Assembly (NCBI RefSeq): GCF_030814995.1
Contig: NZ_JAUSVX010000003.1
Location: forward strand, 434,001 to 498,000
Direction: 5' to 3'
Source: Labrys wisconsinensis
GTDB taxonomy: Bacteria > Pseudomonadota > Alphaproteobacteria > Rhizobiales > Labraceae
Length of the DNA: 64,000 bases
The position numbers and the translations under genes are program-made. This document shows positions 52,783-61,697 of the stretch, in pieces. Below the pieces are notes generated by a model that was not told the DNA's origin, made no database searches, and saw only the letters and a program-made list of their open reading frames with translations. Each line of letters starts with the position of its first letter. Positions within the stretch are counted from its first letter, which is position 1.

Positions 52783-53073
52783 TCAGGCCGGCGCCGTCAC
52801 CGCCCGGCCGGCGGCGCGCGCCGCCTCGGCCGCCTCGCGCGGGACGAGGCGGAACAGCTCCAGGCGGAACACGTCGATCTCGCCGGCCACATTGGCATTG
52901 TCGGGCAGCTCTTCCAGCGAAATGCTGTGGGCGTGGACGTAGCGGCGCTCGCGCGTCCAATAGCCCGGCTCGTGCAGCTTGCGGATGGTGTAGATCTCCC
53001 AGAGATAGAGCTCCTCCTCCGGGGCGATGCACTGGACGAGCGTCCCCGGCCTGCAGTCCTCGACCCTCAGCAT
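52783..53073 (-). CDS. Small hypothetical protein (96 aa)
   Basis: Not recognised. Begins MLRVEDCRPGTLVQCIAPEEELYLWEIYTIRKLH, with a balanced amino-acid composition, alternating hydrophobic strands and an Ala/Arg-rich helical tail. ATG 53073 is preceded by GGAGGGATGGC, a fair ribosome site, supporting a real gene. It stands alone between a vapBC pair and a dehydrogenase gene. The 185 bp before it (52598-52782) shows nothing recognisable. Confidence 0.55.
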   Translation of the reverse strand: MLRVEDCRPGTLVQCIAPEEELYLWEIYTIRKLHEPGYWTRERRYVHAHSISLEELPDNANVAGEIDVFRLELFRLVPREAAEAARAAGRAVTAPA

Positions 53074-53322
53074 GCCATCCCTCCTCCGACCGACCGCGGC
53101 CGCTCCAGGCCTCCGCTCTCCATGCACCAGAACAAATGCAGAACATCATCGCTCGCCGCACAGGCCCTGGCAAGGGAGTGGCAGGCTCTCGCGCCGAGGT
53201 ATCCGCTGGCCGGCCGGCGTTACGGTGACACTGCAGTCGATTGCAGGCGGCAACGCGGGCGCCGGGTTCAGTGGAGTGTCACCGGAACATGGGAAGAGCG
53301 GGCGCGGGCGTCCGGCGGCGCG

Positions 53323-54270
53323 CTACATCACCCGGATGGGCGCGCCGTCGAGCCAGGCGAGCAGGTTCTCCACCGTCTCGCCGTAGAACAGCGCGTAGGT
53401 CCGCCGGGTGACGAAGCCGACATGCGGCGTCGCCAGCACGTTGGCCAGCCGGCGGAAGGGGTGCGCCGGCGGCAGCGGCTCCCGGTCGAAGACGTCGAGG
53501 GCGGCGCCGGCGATGGCCCGCCGCTCCAGCGCGTCGACCAGGGCGGCCTCGTCGACCAGCGGCCCGCGCGACGTGTTGATCAGCCAGGCGGAGGGTTTCA
53601 TCAGGGCGAGGTCGCCGGCACCGACGATGCCGCGGCTGCGCTCCGACAGCACGAGGTGGATGGTCAGCCAGTCCGCCTCGCGCAGCAGCGTCGCCTTGTC
53701 GACCAGGACCGCCCCGGCGGCGGCCGCGGCCTCCGCCGTGAGGTTCTGGCTCCAGGCGATGACGGTCATGCCGAAGGCCCGGCCGACCGCGGCGACACGG
53801 CTGCCGATCGCGCCCAGGCCCATGATCGCGAGCGTGCTGCCCGCGAGGTCGGCGCCGACACCGACCTGCCATCCCCCGGCACGCAGCGACGCGGCCTCGG
53901 CCGGAATGTGCCGCGCGGCGGCGTGGATCAGCGCCCAGGTCAGCTCCGGCGCGCCGTTGGCGGCGGAGCGGGTGGCGCTGACGATGATGCCGCGTGCCCG
54001 CGCCGCCGCGAGATCGAGGGAAGCGTTGCGTGTGCCGGTCGAGGCGATGAACCTCAGCCTCGGCAGGCGCTCCAGCACGGCGGCCGGCAACGGCGTGCGC
54101 TCGCGCATCACGCAGACGGCGTCGAAGCCGGCGAGCCGCTGCACCAGCGCCGCGGGGTCGTCGACATGGTCGCGGAACACCGTCACCCCGGCCCGCGCGC
54201 GCACCGCGCTCCAGTCGGCGCTGTCCAGGGCCGCGCCCTGATAATCGTCCAGAACCGCGATCTCGATCAT
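53323..54270 (-). CDS. D-2-hydroxyacid dehydrogenase (NAD-dependent)
   Basis: 315 residues. NAD-binding GLGAIGSR near 150; the catalytic Arg in NTSRGPLVDE, Glu in DREPLPP and His in TPHVGF are all present, the family triad of phosphoglycerate, glycerate and formate dehydrogenases. The catalytic-domain start IEIAVLDDYQ is typical of a common proteobacterial branch with unassigned substrate. Single gene. Confidence 0.92.
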   Translation of the reverse strand: MIEIAVLDDYQGAALDSADWSAVRARAGVTVFRDHVDDPAALVQRLAGFDAVCVMRERTPLPAAVLERLPRLRFIASTGTRNASLDLAAARARGIIVSATRSAANGAPELTWALIHAAARHIPAEAASLRAGGWQVGVGADLAGSTLAIMGLGAIGSRVAAVGRAFGMTVIAWSQNLTAEAAAAAGAVLVDKATLLREADWLTIHLVLSERSRGIVGAGDLALMKPSAWLINTSRGPLVDEAALVDALERRAIAGAALDVFDREPLPPAHPFRRLANVLATPHVGFVTRRTYALFYGETVENLLAWLDGAPIRVM

Positions 54271-54374
54271 GCCGGCACCGGGAGAGGAATGCCGCCGCGG
54301 CGGCGCGGCGGAGGCAGGTATGGGCGTCGGCCCGGCCGCGCGCCGTTCTGCAACGGTGCGGCGCCGGCGAGCCG

Positions 54375-54782
54375 CTAGTCCGTGCCTTCGTCGCGCAGCG
54401 GCGTCGAGGCGCGGTCGATCAGGGCGCGCAGCGTCGACTTGTGCTCGGGCGCCATGCGATAGCCGCGGCCGTACCAGCTCTCGATGGCGATGCCGTGCGG
54501 CGAGAGCTTGTGGCGTATGCGGCAGACATGCACCTTGACGATGCTGTTGTCGGGGGTGTCCCGGCCGTAGCGGCCGGCATAGAGCCCCTGATAGATCTGC
54601 TCGAACGTCGCCATCTCGAAGCGCAGGATCGTCGCCAGGACGATCTCCTCCTGCGGCGAGAAGCGGGCAATGGCCTCAAAGCCCTGGCGTGGCGCCAGAT
54701 TGGCCTTGAGCTGCGCGATCGCCTCGGCCTGCGTTTCCGCCACAGCCTTCAACGCGGCGATGGTATCGGCAAGACTGCTCAC
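54375..54782 (-). CDS. Winged-helix (OmpR/PhoB-type) DNA-binding protein without receiver domain
   Basis: 135 residues from GTG 54782, chosen because a perfect GGAGGT lies 5 bases upstream; the frame is open for 70 more codons but with no convincing protein. Residues 1-45 form a helix, possibly a coiled coil (SLADTIAALKAVAETQAEAIAQLKANL). The rest is a Trans_reg_C winged helix: FSPQEEIVLATILRF, DNSIVKVHVCRIRHKLSPHGI, WYGRGYRM. No phosphorylation domain is present, so activity is probably set by partner proteins or concentration. Confidence 0.8.
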   Translation of the reverse strand: MSSLADTIAALKAVAETQAEAIAQLKANLAPRQGFEAIARFSPQEEIVLATILRFEMATFEQIYQGLYAGRYGRDTPDNSIVKVHVCRIRHKLSPHGIAIESWYGRGYRMAPEHKSTLRALIDRASTPLRDEGTD

Positions 54783-55264
54783 GTATGACCTCCGTCCGTC
54801 TGGCGTGCCTTCGATCGGCTGGCGGTGGAGGCCCTTCACAAGCTCTTGTACGCACTGGTTCTGCTCTTTTCCGAAGACCCTGATCCGATCATCGCGCCTC
54901 ATCGCGGCGAGCGAAAGGCATCGGACCATTTTCGCCTGGAACTTCACAGATTTAATTCGGCTCCACCGCTGCGGTTCCAGGCTCTCGGTCACGGTTTCGC
55001 GAAGAGGAGATTAGCCGGCATTGTTGCGCTGCAAGAATGCGGGTAGTTGTCGCGGGGCAATGGGGCTGCCGCGGGCCGAATCGAGGCGAAGCCGGGGCGT
55101 TTCCGGCGCTTCGCCGTCAACCCTCCCTCAACCCATCTCGCAGGCTCACCGCCGCCATGCGGCCGCAGGGCTGTACAGGCTCGATCGGATGGATCAAATA
55201 TGGCGGTCTGGAGTTGAATCAGTTCCGGCGGCCCGCGCGCGGGTGCGGCCGGATGGAGGTTGTC
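54783..55264. other. 480-bp intergenic interval, no gene recognised
   Basis: Divergent gap between the winged-helix gene and a secreted-protein gene. It includes a somewhat AT-richer patch around 54940-54970 and 55190-55220 that could hold promoters. Short open frames on both strands lack domains and ribosome sites. Confidence 0.35.
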
Positions 55265-55624
55265 ATGTCCGTCAAGACCCTGATGTTCGCGCTCGCCGGC
55301 AGCGCGGCGCTCGCCGCTGCGGCGCCCGCCTCGGCGATGCCGCTGCAGCCCGCCCTCCCCGCCGCCGCCGGCAGCGTGGTGCAGACGGTCGCCTCCGACG
55401 ACACCCAGACCTACCGGCCGCACCACCGCAAGGCCCCGCGCTATGCCCGGCAGGTGCGCCCGGCGCCAGCACCGCCGGTCGACTATTCCTACTCCTACGT
55501 CGCCCCGGCCGCCCGCAGCGGTTTCGGTGGCTTCGGTGGCTTCGGCTTCGGCTACGACTATACGCCGCACGAGCTCTACTACTACGACATCCAGCGCGAG
55601 CAGACGCCGGTGTTCGGCCACTGA
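55265..55624 (+). CDS. Small secreted Gly/Phe/Tyr-rich protein
   Basis: 119 residues with GGAGG before ATG 55265. Signal peptide 1-24 (MFALAGSAALAAAAPASA). The mature part is Pro/Arg-rich in the middle and then FGGFGGFGFGYDYTPHELYYYD, a low-complexity aromatic-glycine tail. No family recognised; possibly a surface or cell-envelope protein. Confidence 0.7.
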   Translation: MSVKTLMFALAGSAALAAAAPASAMPLQPALPAAAGSVVQTVASDDTQTYRPHHRKAPRYARQVRPAPAPPVDYSYSYVAPAARSGFGGFGGFGFGYDYTPHELYYYDIQREQTPVFGH

Positions 55625-55844
55625 GCGGGATTTCGCGGATCGCACACGGCTGCGGTCCGCGCAACTGCGCTGAAACCTCGACAGTCTGCGGTCTCCCCGG
55701 GCCCATGCCTTCAGACGGAGCTCGGAGAGGCCGCCTGCACGCCGTGCACCCCGCCGAAGCGCTGTTCGGCCGCGTGGCCAGACGTCCCCGCCTGCGCTAT
55801 GATGGCGATGGAGCCGCGGCCGCGGCGTCGTTCGGGGTCGATCG

Positions 55845-56696
55845 ATGCTGAATCCCTCGGAGCTGATCGCGGACGAGCTCGGGCGCCAGCTCTCGGCGAC
55901 CTATCGGCGGGCCTTCGGCGGACGCCAGCCGATCTACGCCGAGATCATCGACGAGGCGGCCCGCCTGGTGATCGAGCGCATCGCCTCCAGCGACGCGCTC
56001 TACCACAATGCCGAGCACACCGCCCTGGTGACGCTGGTGATGCAGGACATCCTGCGCGGCTGGCGGGCGCAGCGCGAGGTGACGCCGGCGGACTGGCTGC
56101 ACATGACGCTGGCCGCCCTCACCCACGACATCGGCTATGTCCGCGGCACCTGCCGGGCCGACACCCGGGTCGAATGCGTCATCGACGCAGCCGGCACCAT
56201 GCTGCCCATGCCCCGCGGCTCCTCCGACGCCTACCTGGCGCCCTATCACGTCGAGCGTTCGAAGATCGCCATCCGCGAGCGCTTCGCCGCGCATGCCGTG
56301 ATCGACGCCGACCGCCTGGCCGCAGCGATCGAGCTGACGCGCTTTCCCATCCCCGAGGGCGACGACCACGCCGCCACCAGCACCGAGGCCGGCCTGGTGC
56401 GGGCGGCGGACCTGATCGGCCAGCTCGGCGACCCGCTCTATCTGCGCAAGCTCAACGCCCTGTTCCACGAGTTCTCCGAGATCGGCATGAACGAGGAGCT
56501 CGGCTACGAGACGCCGGCCGACATGGCCGAGCGCTATCCGCTGTTCTTCTGGTCGCGGGTGGAGCCCTATGTGCGCGACGCCATCTCCATCCTGGAGCGC
56601 ACCATGGAGGGGCGGCAATGGGTCGCCAACCTCTACAGCCACGTCTTCGCGATCGAGCACGCGCTGCCGACCATCGGGCCGCACCCCGGCCAGTAG
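55845..56696 (+). CDS. HD-domain metal-dependent phosphohydrolase
   Basis: 283 residues. Metal-site residues: H54 and H58 in YHNAEHT, H94 and D95 in THDIGY, and a distal Asp in RAADLIGQLGD. The fold resembles cyclic-nucleotide phosphodiesterase-type HD proteins, but the substrate is unknown. No membrane segments. A small membrane-protein gene follows after 88 bp. Confidence 0.85.
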   Translation: MLNPSELIADELGRQLSATYRRAFGGRQPIYAEIIDEAARLVIERIASSDALYHNAEHTALVTLVMQDILRGWRAQREVTPADWLHMTLAALTHDIGYVRGTCRADTRVECVIDAAGTMLPMPRGSSDAYLAPYHVERSKIAIRERFAAHAVIDADRLAAAIELTRFPIPEGDDHAATSTEAGLVRAADLIGQLGDPLYLRKLNALFHEFSEIGMNEELGYETPADMAERYPLFFWSRVEPYVRDAISILERTMEGRQWVANLYSHVFAIEHALPTIGPHPGQ

Positions 56697-56784
56697 CGCC
56701 CTCCCCTCATCCTGCCCTCATTCGCAGCCGCTATGCCTTGGCGCGCCGGATGCCGGATGCGCGCCGGCCGCTGCGGAGGAAGCC

Positions 56785-57078
56785 ATGCCGAGCCTGAGCG
56801 AGGGACCGTCACGCGCCGCGCCGTCATCCGGTCTCGGGGCGACGCTGCGTCGCCTGCCCATTGCCCTTGCCGTCGCCGTCGGCGGCTGGGTGACGGTCGA
56901 CCTCCTCGACACGGATGCCGCGGCGGGCGGCGACTACGACACCCTGTTCATGCTGGGCTTCCTGTCCGTGGTGATGCTGCCCTGGATGCTGTCGCCGGCG
57001 ATCGAGGCGCGGCGAGGCTGGATCCGGCGCGCCGTTTCCGCGGCGCGGGACGGCATGGACAGGTCCTCGTCGGACTGA
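56785..57078 (+). CDS. Small membrane protein (97 aa)
   Basis: Not recognised. Two hydrophobic segments, PIALAVAVGGWVTVDLL and TLFMLGFLSVVMLPWML, suggest a two-helix inner-membrane protein with polar ends. GAGGA lies seven bases before ATG 56785. It converges with the zinc ATPase gene 13 bp away. Confidence 0.6.
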   Translation: MPSLSEGPSRAAPSSGLGATLRRLPIALAVAVGGWVTVDLLDTDAAAGGDYDTLFMLGFLSVVMLPWMLSPAIEARRGWIRRAVSAARDGMDRSSSD

Positions 57079-57091
57079 CGCCGCGCCGCAA

Positions 57092-59359
57092 TCAGGCGCG
57101 GCCGAGGCGCAGCAGCCGCATGGCGTTGGCGGTGACCAGCACGGTGGCGCCGGTATCGGCCAGGATCGCCGGCCACAGGCCGGTGATGCCGGCCACCGTC
57201 GTCACCAGGAACACCGCCTTGAGGCCGAGGGCGATGGCGATGTTCTGGTGGATGTTGGCCATGGTCCGCCGCGCCAGATCGAGCATGGCGTCGACGTCGC
57301 CGATGCGCCCGCGCAGCAGCGCCGCGTCGGCGGTCTCGAGCGCCACGTCCGTGCCGCCGCCCATGGCGATGCCGACGTCGGCCGCCGCCAGGGCCGGTGC
57401 GTCGTTGATGCCGTCGCCGACCTTGGCGACGACACGGCCCTGGCGCCGCAGGTCGTCGACGATCCGCAGCTTGTCCTCCGGCAGGAGCTCGGCCCGGGGC
57501 TCGATGCCGAGCGTCCGGCCGATCGCCTCGGCGGTGCGCCTGTTGTCGCCGGTCAGCATGACGAGCCCCATGCCGCGGCGGCGCAGCGCCTGCAGGGCCG
57601 GCAGGGCGTCGGGCCGGGCCTTGTCGGCGAAGGCGATCAGCCCGGCCGGCACGCCATCGGCGAGCAGCACCGACACGGTGTTGCCCTCGGCCTCCAGGCG
57701 CTCCAGCGGCACGGCCACATCAGGCGGCGGGGCCAGCCAGCCCAGGCGCTCGGCCGCGGCCCGCGGCGAGCCGAGGAAGAGGTCGACGCCGTCGAGCCGG
57801 CCGGCGACGCCCTTGCCGCCGACCGCCGCGGCCTCCGCCGCCGGGCGGACGGGAAGGCTGCGTGCCGCCGCCTCCGCCAGAACCGCCTCGGCCAGGGGAT
57901 GGCTGGAGCCGGCTTCGAGCGCGGCGGCGAGCACGAGCACATCCGTCTCGCTGCGGCCGAGCGCCACCAGCCCGGTGAGGCGCGGGCGGCCCGCGGTCAG
58001 CGTGCCGGTCTTGTCGAAGGCGATGTCGGTGACGCGGGCGAGCGTCTCCAGCACCACGCCGCCCTTCATCAGCAGGCCGCGCCGCGCACCGGCCGAGAGG
58101 CCGGAGGCGATGGCCGCCGGCGTCGAGATGACCAGGGCGCAGGGGCAGCCGATGAGCAGCACCGCAAGGCCCTTGTAGATCCAGCCGGCCCAGTCGCCGC
58201 CGGCCAGCAGCGGCGGTAGCACGGCGACCAGAAAGCCGGCGGCAAGCACGCCGGGGGTGTAGAAACGGGCGAAGCGGTCGATGAAACGCTCGGTCGGCGC
58301 CTTGGTCTCCTGCGCTTCCTCCACCAGGCGCACCACCCGGGCGATGGTGTTGTCGGCGGCCGCCGCCGTCACGGCAATGCGCAGCGCTGCCGTGCCGTTG
58401 ACCGTGCCGGCGAAGACCCGGTCGCCCGGCGCCTTGCCCACCGGCGTGCTCTCGCCGGTGACCGGCGCCTCGTCGACGGCGCTCTCGCCGGCCGTGACCT
58501 CGCCGTCCGCGGGAATGCGCTCGCCCGGACGCACCAGCACCACGGCGCCGGGCGCGAGATCCTGCGCCGGCACCTCGCGCAGGACGCCATCCGCCTCGAC
58601 CAGCGCGGTGCGCGGCACCAGGGCGGCGAGCCCGGCGATGCCGGCGCGGGCCTTGCCGGCCGCGACGCCCTCCAGGAGTTCGCCGACCAGGAACAGGAAG
58701 ACCACGGTCGCCGCCTCCTCGCCGGCACCGATGACGACGGCGCCGACGGCCGCGACGGTCATCAGGCTCTCGATGGTGAAGGGTGAGCCGTTGACCGACG
58801 CCATCGCAGCGCGGCGGGCGATCGGCACCAGGCCGACCAGCATGGCGATGGGAAAGGCCCAGGGCGCGACCGCGGGGACGAGCTTGCCGACCGCCCAGGC
58901 CAGCGCCAGCGCTGCGCCGGCGGCGAGCGTCAGGCGCCCCTTGGACGAGGCCCACCAACGCCCATCCGCCGGTACTCCATGGCTATGCAACTCAGGGCCG
59001 GCATGCTCGTGACCGTGATGGTCATGCGCGTGGCCGTCATGGTCGTGATGCTCGTGGTCCCCGTGATCATGGGTATGATCACCATGGTCGTGATGGCCAG
59101 CGTCATGGCCGTGCGCGACGCCGCCCCGGTCGGCGGCGGCAGCGCCGATGACGGTGGCGCGGTAGCCGAGGCTGCCGACCTTGCGGGCGATCGCCTCCGG
59201 CCCGGCCTCGGAGCCGTGGCGCACGCTCATGGTCGCGCCCGCGACGGAGACCGCGACATCCTCGATGCCGGGCAGGCGGCGCAGCGCCGTGTCGATCTTG
59301 GCCGCGCAGGAGGCGCAATCCATGCCCTCGACGCGGAAGCGGGTTTGAACGGCGGTCAT
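57092..59359 (-). CDS. zntA: Zn2+/Cd2+/Pb2+-exporting P1B-type ATPase
   Basis: 755 residues. N-terminal HMA domain with GMDCASC (C15, C18); a His-rich metal loop at 83-128 with more than 20 His; transmembrane CPC at 405-407, the mark of Cu or Zn pumps; phosphatase loop TGES 301-304; phosphorylated Asp in DKTGT at 449; HP at 487-488; TGDN 603 and GDGIND 648. Zn/Cd rather than Cu specificity is supported by the divergent MerR regulator with ZntR/CadR-type cysteines and operator. ATP-driven efflux of toxic divalent metal across the inner membrane. Confidence 0.93.
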   Translation of the reverse strand: MTAVQTRFRVEGMDCASCAAKIDTALRRLPGIEDVAVSVAGATMSVRHGSEAGPEAIARKVGSLGYRATVIGAAAADRGGVAHGHDAGHHDHGDHTHDHGDHEHHDHDGHAHDHHGHEHAGPELHSHGVPADGRWWASSKGRLTLAAGAALALAWAVGKLVPAVAPWAFPIAMLVGLVPIARRAAMASVNGSPFTIESLMTVAAVGAVVIGAGEEAATVVFLFLVGELLEGVAAGKARAGIAGLAALVPRTALVEADGVLREVPAQDLAPGAVVLVRPGERIPADGEVTAGESAVDEAPVTGESTPVGKAPGDRVFAGTVNGTAALRIAVTAAAADNTIARVVRLVEEAQETKAPTERFIDRFARFYTPGVLAAGFLVAVLPPLLAGGDWAGWIYKGLAVLLIGCPCALVISTPAAIASGLSAGARRGLLMKGGVVLETLARVTDIAFDKTGTLTAGRPRLTGLVALGRSETDVLVLAAALEAGSSHPLAEAVLAEAAARSLPVRPAAEAAAVGGKGVAGRLDGVDLFLGSPRAAAERLGWLAPPPDVAVPLERLEAEGNTVSVLLADGVPAGLIAFADKARPDALPALQALRRRGMGLVMLTGDNRRTAEAIGRTLGIEPRAELLPEDKLRIVDDLRRQGRVVAKVGDGINDAPALAAADVGIAMGGGTDVALETADAALLRGRIGDVDAMLDLARRTMANIHQNIAIALGLKAVFLVTTVAGITGLWPAILADTGATVLVTANAMRLLRLGRA

Positions 59360-59397
59360 GGCGATCTCTCGGCAGCCCCTTGCATCGGATCGCCAGG

Positions 59398-59428
59398 ACG
59401 CTACATCCTCTAGCGACTAGAGGAGCAA
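59398..59428 (-). promoter_or_regulatory. MerR-type promoter of zntA with 19-bp spacer
   Basis: CCTCTAG (59407-59413), CGA, CTAGAGG (59417-59423): a perfect dyad. On the zntA strand TTGCTC (59428-59423) and TAGCGT (59403-59398) are separated by exactly 19 bp, the elongated spacing that MerR-family activators twist to start transcription. Confidence 0.8.
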
Positions 59429-59436
59429 GGACGAAA

Positions 59437-59856
59437 ATGAGGGTGCTGCCGATCGGCGAGGTGGCGCGGCGCAGCGGCGTCAAGGTGCCGACCATCCGCT
59501 ATTACGAGGGCATCGGCCTCCTGCCGGTGCCGCCGCGCAGCGACGGCAACCGCCGCCAATATGACGAGGCGGACCTGAGGCGCCTCACCTTCATCCGCCA
59601 TGCCCGCGAGCTCGGCTTCGAGATCGAGGCGATCCGCACGCTGCTGACGCTGCAGGACGACCGCGACCAGTCCTGCGCCGCGGCGGACGCCATCGCCGGC
59701 GCCCGCCTGGCCGAGGTGGAGCAGCGCATCGCCAGCCTCACCGCCCTCAAGGCCGAGCTGCAGCGCATGGTCGAGGGCTGCGCTCATGGCCGGGTGGCGG
59801 AATGCCGGGTGATCGAGATCCTGGCCGACCATGGCCAGTGCCGCCACCACCACTGA
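59437..59856 (+). CDS. MerR-family metal-responsive regulator (ZntR/CadR-like)
   Basis: 139 residues from ATG 59437. N-terminal HTH: MRVLPIGEVARRSGVKVPTIRYYEGIGLLP, the MerR hallmark. Dimerisation helix 80-112. Metal-binding cysteines C80, C115, C123 and C135, plus a His-rich end (HGQCRHHH), fit zinc, cadmium or lead sensing. Divergent from zntA. Confidence 0.92.
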   Translation: MRVLPIGEVARRSGVKVPTIRYYEGIGLLPVPPRSDGNRRQYDEADLRRLTFIRHARELGFEIEAIRTLLTLQDDRDQSCAAADAIAGARLAEVEQRIASLTALKAELQRMVEGCAHGRVAECRVIEILADHGQCRHHH

Positions 59857-59871
59857 CCGGCCGCCGCGGTC

Positions 59872-60846
59872 TCAGGGGATCAGCACCGAGGCGCCGGTGG
59901 TGGCCCGCCCCTCCAGATCCTCGTGCGCCTTGCGCGCGTCCTTCAGCGCATAGCGCTGGTTGATCGGCACGGTGATCGCGCCGGAGGCGACCGCGGCGAA
60001 GAGCTCGTTGGCCGTGGCGACCAGGTCCTCGCGCTTGGCGGTGTAGGTGCCCAGCGTCGGCCGGGTCATGAACAGCGAGCCCTTCTGCATCAGCACCAGC
60101 GGCGACACCGGCTCCACCGGGCCGGAGGCGTTGCCGAAGCTCACCCAATATCCCAGGGGCTTCAGGCAATCGAGCGAGCCGGGATAGGTGTCGCGGCCGA
60201 CGCCGTCATAGACCACATCGCATTTCTCGCCGCCGGTCAGCTCCGCCACCCGCTTCACCCAGTCCTCGGACTTGTAGAGCACGGTGTGGTCGGCGCCGTT
60301 GGCGCGGGCGAGCGCCGCCTTCTCTTCCGAGCCGACCGTGCCGATCACGGTGGCGCCGAGCGCCTTGGCCCACTGGCAGAGCAGGAGCCCGACGCCGCCG
60401 GCGGCCGCCTGCACCAGCACGGTGTGGCCCTTCTCGACCCGGAAGGTGCGGCGCAGCAGATATTGCGCCGTCATGCCCTTGAGCATCATCGCCGCCGCCT
60501 GCTCGTAGGCGATGCCGGCGGGCAGCGTCACCAGCCGCGCGGCGGGGTAGAGCCGCTCCTGCGCATAGCTGCCGATGCTGCCGGCATAGGCGACGCGATC
60601 GCCCGGCAGGACGTTGGTGACGCCCTCGCCGACCGCCAGCACCTCGCCCGCGCCCTCGGCGCCGAGCACGAAGGGCAGCGGTCCGGGGGAATAGAGGCCG
60701 GAGCGGTAATAGGTGTCGATGAAGTTGACGCCGCAGGCATGGTGACGGATCAGAGCCTCGCCCGGGCCGGGCGCCGGCACCTCGACGGTCTCGTAGCTGA
60801 GGACCTCCGGTCCCCCGGTCTTGTGGATGCGGATCGCGCCGGCCAT
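59872..60846 (-). CDS. qor: NADPH:quinone oxidoreductase (zeta-crystallin-like)
   Basis: 324 residues, medium-chain dehydrogenase fold without the zinc ligands. GVNFIDTYYRSGLYS, AAMMLKGMTAQYLLRRTF and VQAAAGGVGLLLCQWAKALGATVIGTVG are typical of Qor; the last binds NADPH. Reduces quinones by single-electron or hydride transfer. Stands alone between zntR-like and terC genes. Confidence 0.92.
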   Translation of the reverse strand: MAGAIRIHKTGGPEVLSYETVEVPAPGPGEALIRHHACGVNFIDTYYRSGLYSPGPLPFVLGAEGAGEVLAVGEGVTNVLPGDRVAYAGSIGSYAQERLYPAARLVTLPAGIAYEQAAAMMLKGMTAQYLLRRTFRVEKGHTVLVQAAAGGVGLLLCQWAKALGATVIGTVGSEEKAALARANGADHTVLYKSEDWVKRVAELTGGEKCDVVYDGVGRDTYPGSLDCLKPLGYWVSFGNASGPVEPVSPLVLMQKGSLFMTRPTLGTYTAKREDLVATANELFAAVASGAITVPINQRYALKDARKAHEDLEGRATTGASVLIP

Positions 60847-60941
60847 GAAGCCCTCCTCCTGTTCTCGAACCCTCGGCCGCGGACGATTCCCCGCCGTCCG
60901 CGTGCCTGCCTAGCCCCGCCCCGCGGCGGAAGCGAGGCGCT

Positions 60942-61697
60942 TCAGCCGCGGACGGGGTCGCCCGACGCCTTGGCCTGAGCCTTCAGCCGCGCCCGCCGCT
61001 TCTTGGCCAGCACGTTGACGGTCTCGACCACGGCCGCGAAGGCCATGGCGAAATAGATGTAGCCGCGCGGGATGTGCATGCCGACGCCGTCGGCGACCAG
61101 CGACACGCCGATGAGCATCAGGAAGGCCAGCGCCAGCATCTTGGTGGTGGGGTGACGCTGGATGAAGCCGCCGATCGGGCCGGAGGAGACCCACATCACG
61201 CCCATGGCGATGACCACCGCGGCGATCATGACGGGCACGTGCTGGGCCATGCCGATGGCGGTGACGATGGAGTCGACGGAGAAGACGATGTCGATCAGCG
61301 CCACCTGCAGGATGACGGCAATGAAGGCCCTGCCGCTGAGATCGGCCGGCACCCCCTCCTCCTCGTCGAATTCCTTGTGGATCTCGTGCGTCGCCTTGAC
61401 CAGGAGGAACAGGCCGCCGGCGATCAGGATGAGATCGCGCCAGGACACGGCCTGCCCGAGCACCGAGAGCACCGGGTCGGTCAGGCCGATCAGCCAGGTC
61501 AGGGCCAGCAGCATGAGGATGCGGAACACCAGCGCGAGCAGCAGGCCGGCCGAGCGGGCGCGCACGGCCTGGGCACGCGGCAGCTTCGACACCAGCACCG
61601 AGATGAACACGATGTTGTCGATGCCCAGGATGATTTCCATGGCCGTGAGCGTGACGAGCGACGCCCAGGCCCCGGGATCGGTCAGAAGTTCGATCAT
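60942..61697 (-). CDS. TerC-family integral membrane protein
   Basis: 251 residues, about seven helices. Family motifs: MEIILGIDNIVFISVLVSKLP and DIVFSVDSIVTAIGMA, whose buried Asp residues are thought to bind metal. TerC relatives export manganese or give tellurite resistance. ATG overlaps the pcs stop (ATGA), an odd pairing with a lipid-synthesis gene. Confidence 0.9.
   Translation of the reverse strand: MIELLTDPGAWASLVTLTAMEIILGIDNIVFISVLVSKLPRAQAVRARSAGLLLALVFRILMLLALTWLIGLTDPVLSVLGQAVSWRDLILIAGGLFLLVKATHEIHKEFDEEEGVPADLSGRAFIAVILQVALIDIVFSVDSIVTAIGMAQHVPVMIAAVVIAMGVMWVSSGPIGGFIQRHPTTKMLALAFLMLIGVSLVADGVGMHIPRGYIYFAMAFAAVVETVNVLAKKRRARLKAQAKASGDPVRG

Noticed and set aside
54783-54992. 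70-residue N-terminal extension of the winged-helix regulator
   Set aside because: GGAGGT directly before GTG 54782 and poor protein character upstream favour the short form.
59010-59110. Short tandem-like repeats that could suggest a CRISPR or VNTR
   Set aside because: They are imperfect His/Asp codon repeats inside zntA; no regular spacers.
58979-59413. Short frame on the plus strand with many Met and Val codons resembling a membrane protein
   Set aside because: It is the complement of the His-rich CAT/CAC repeats of the zinc ATPase gene.
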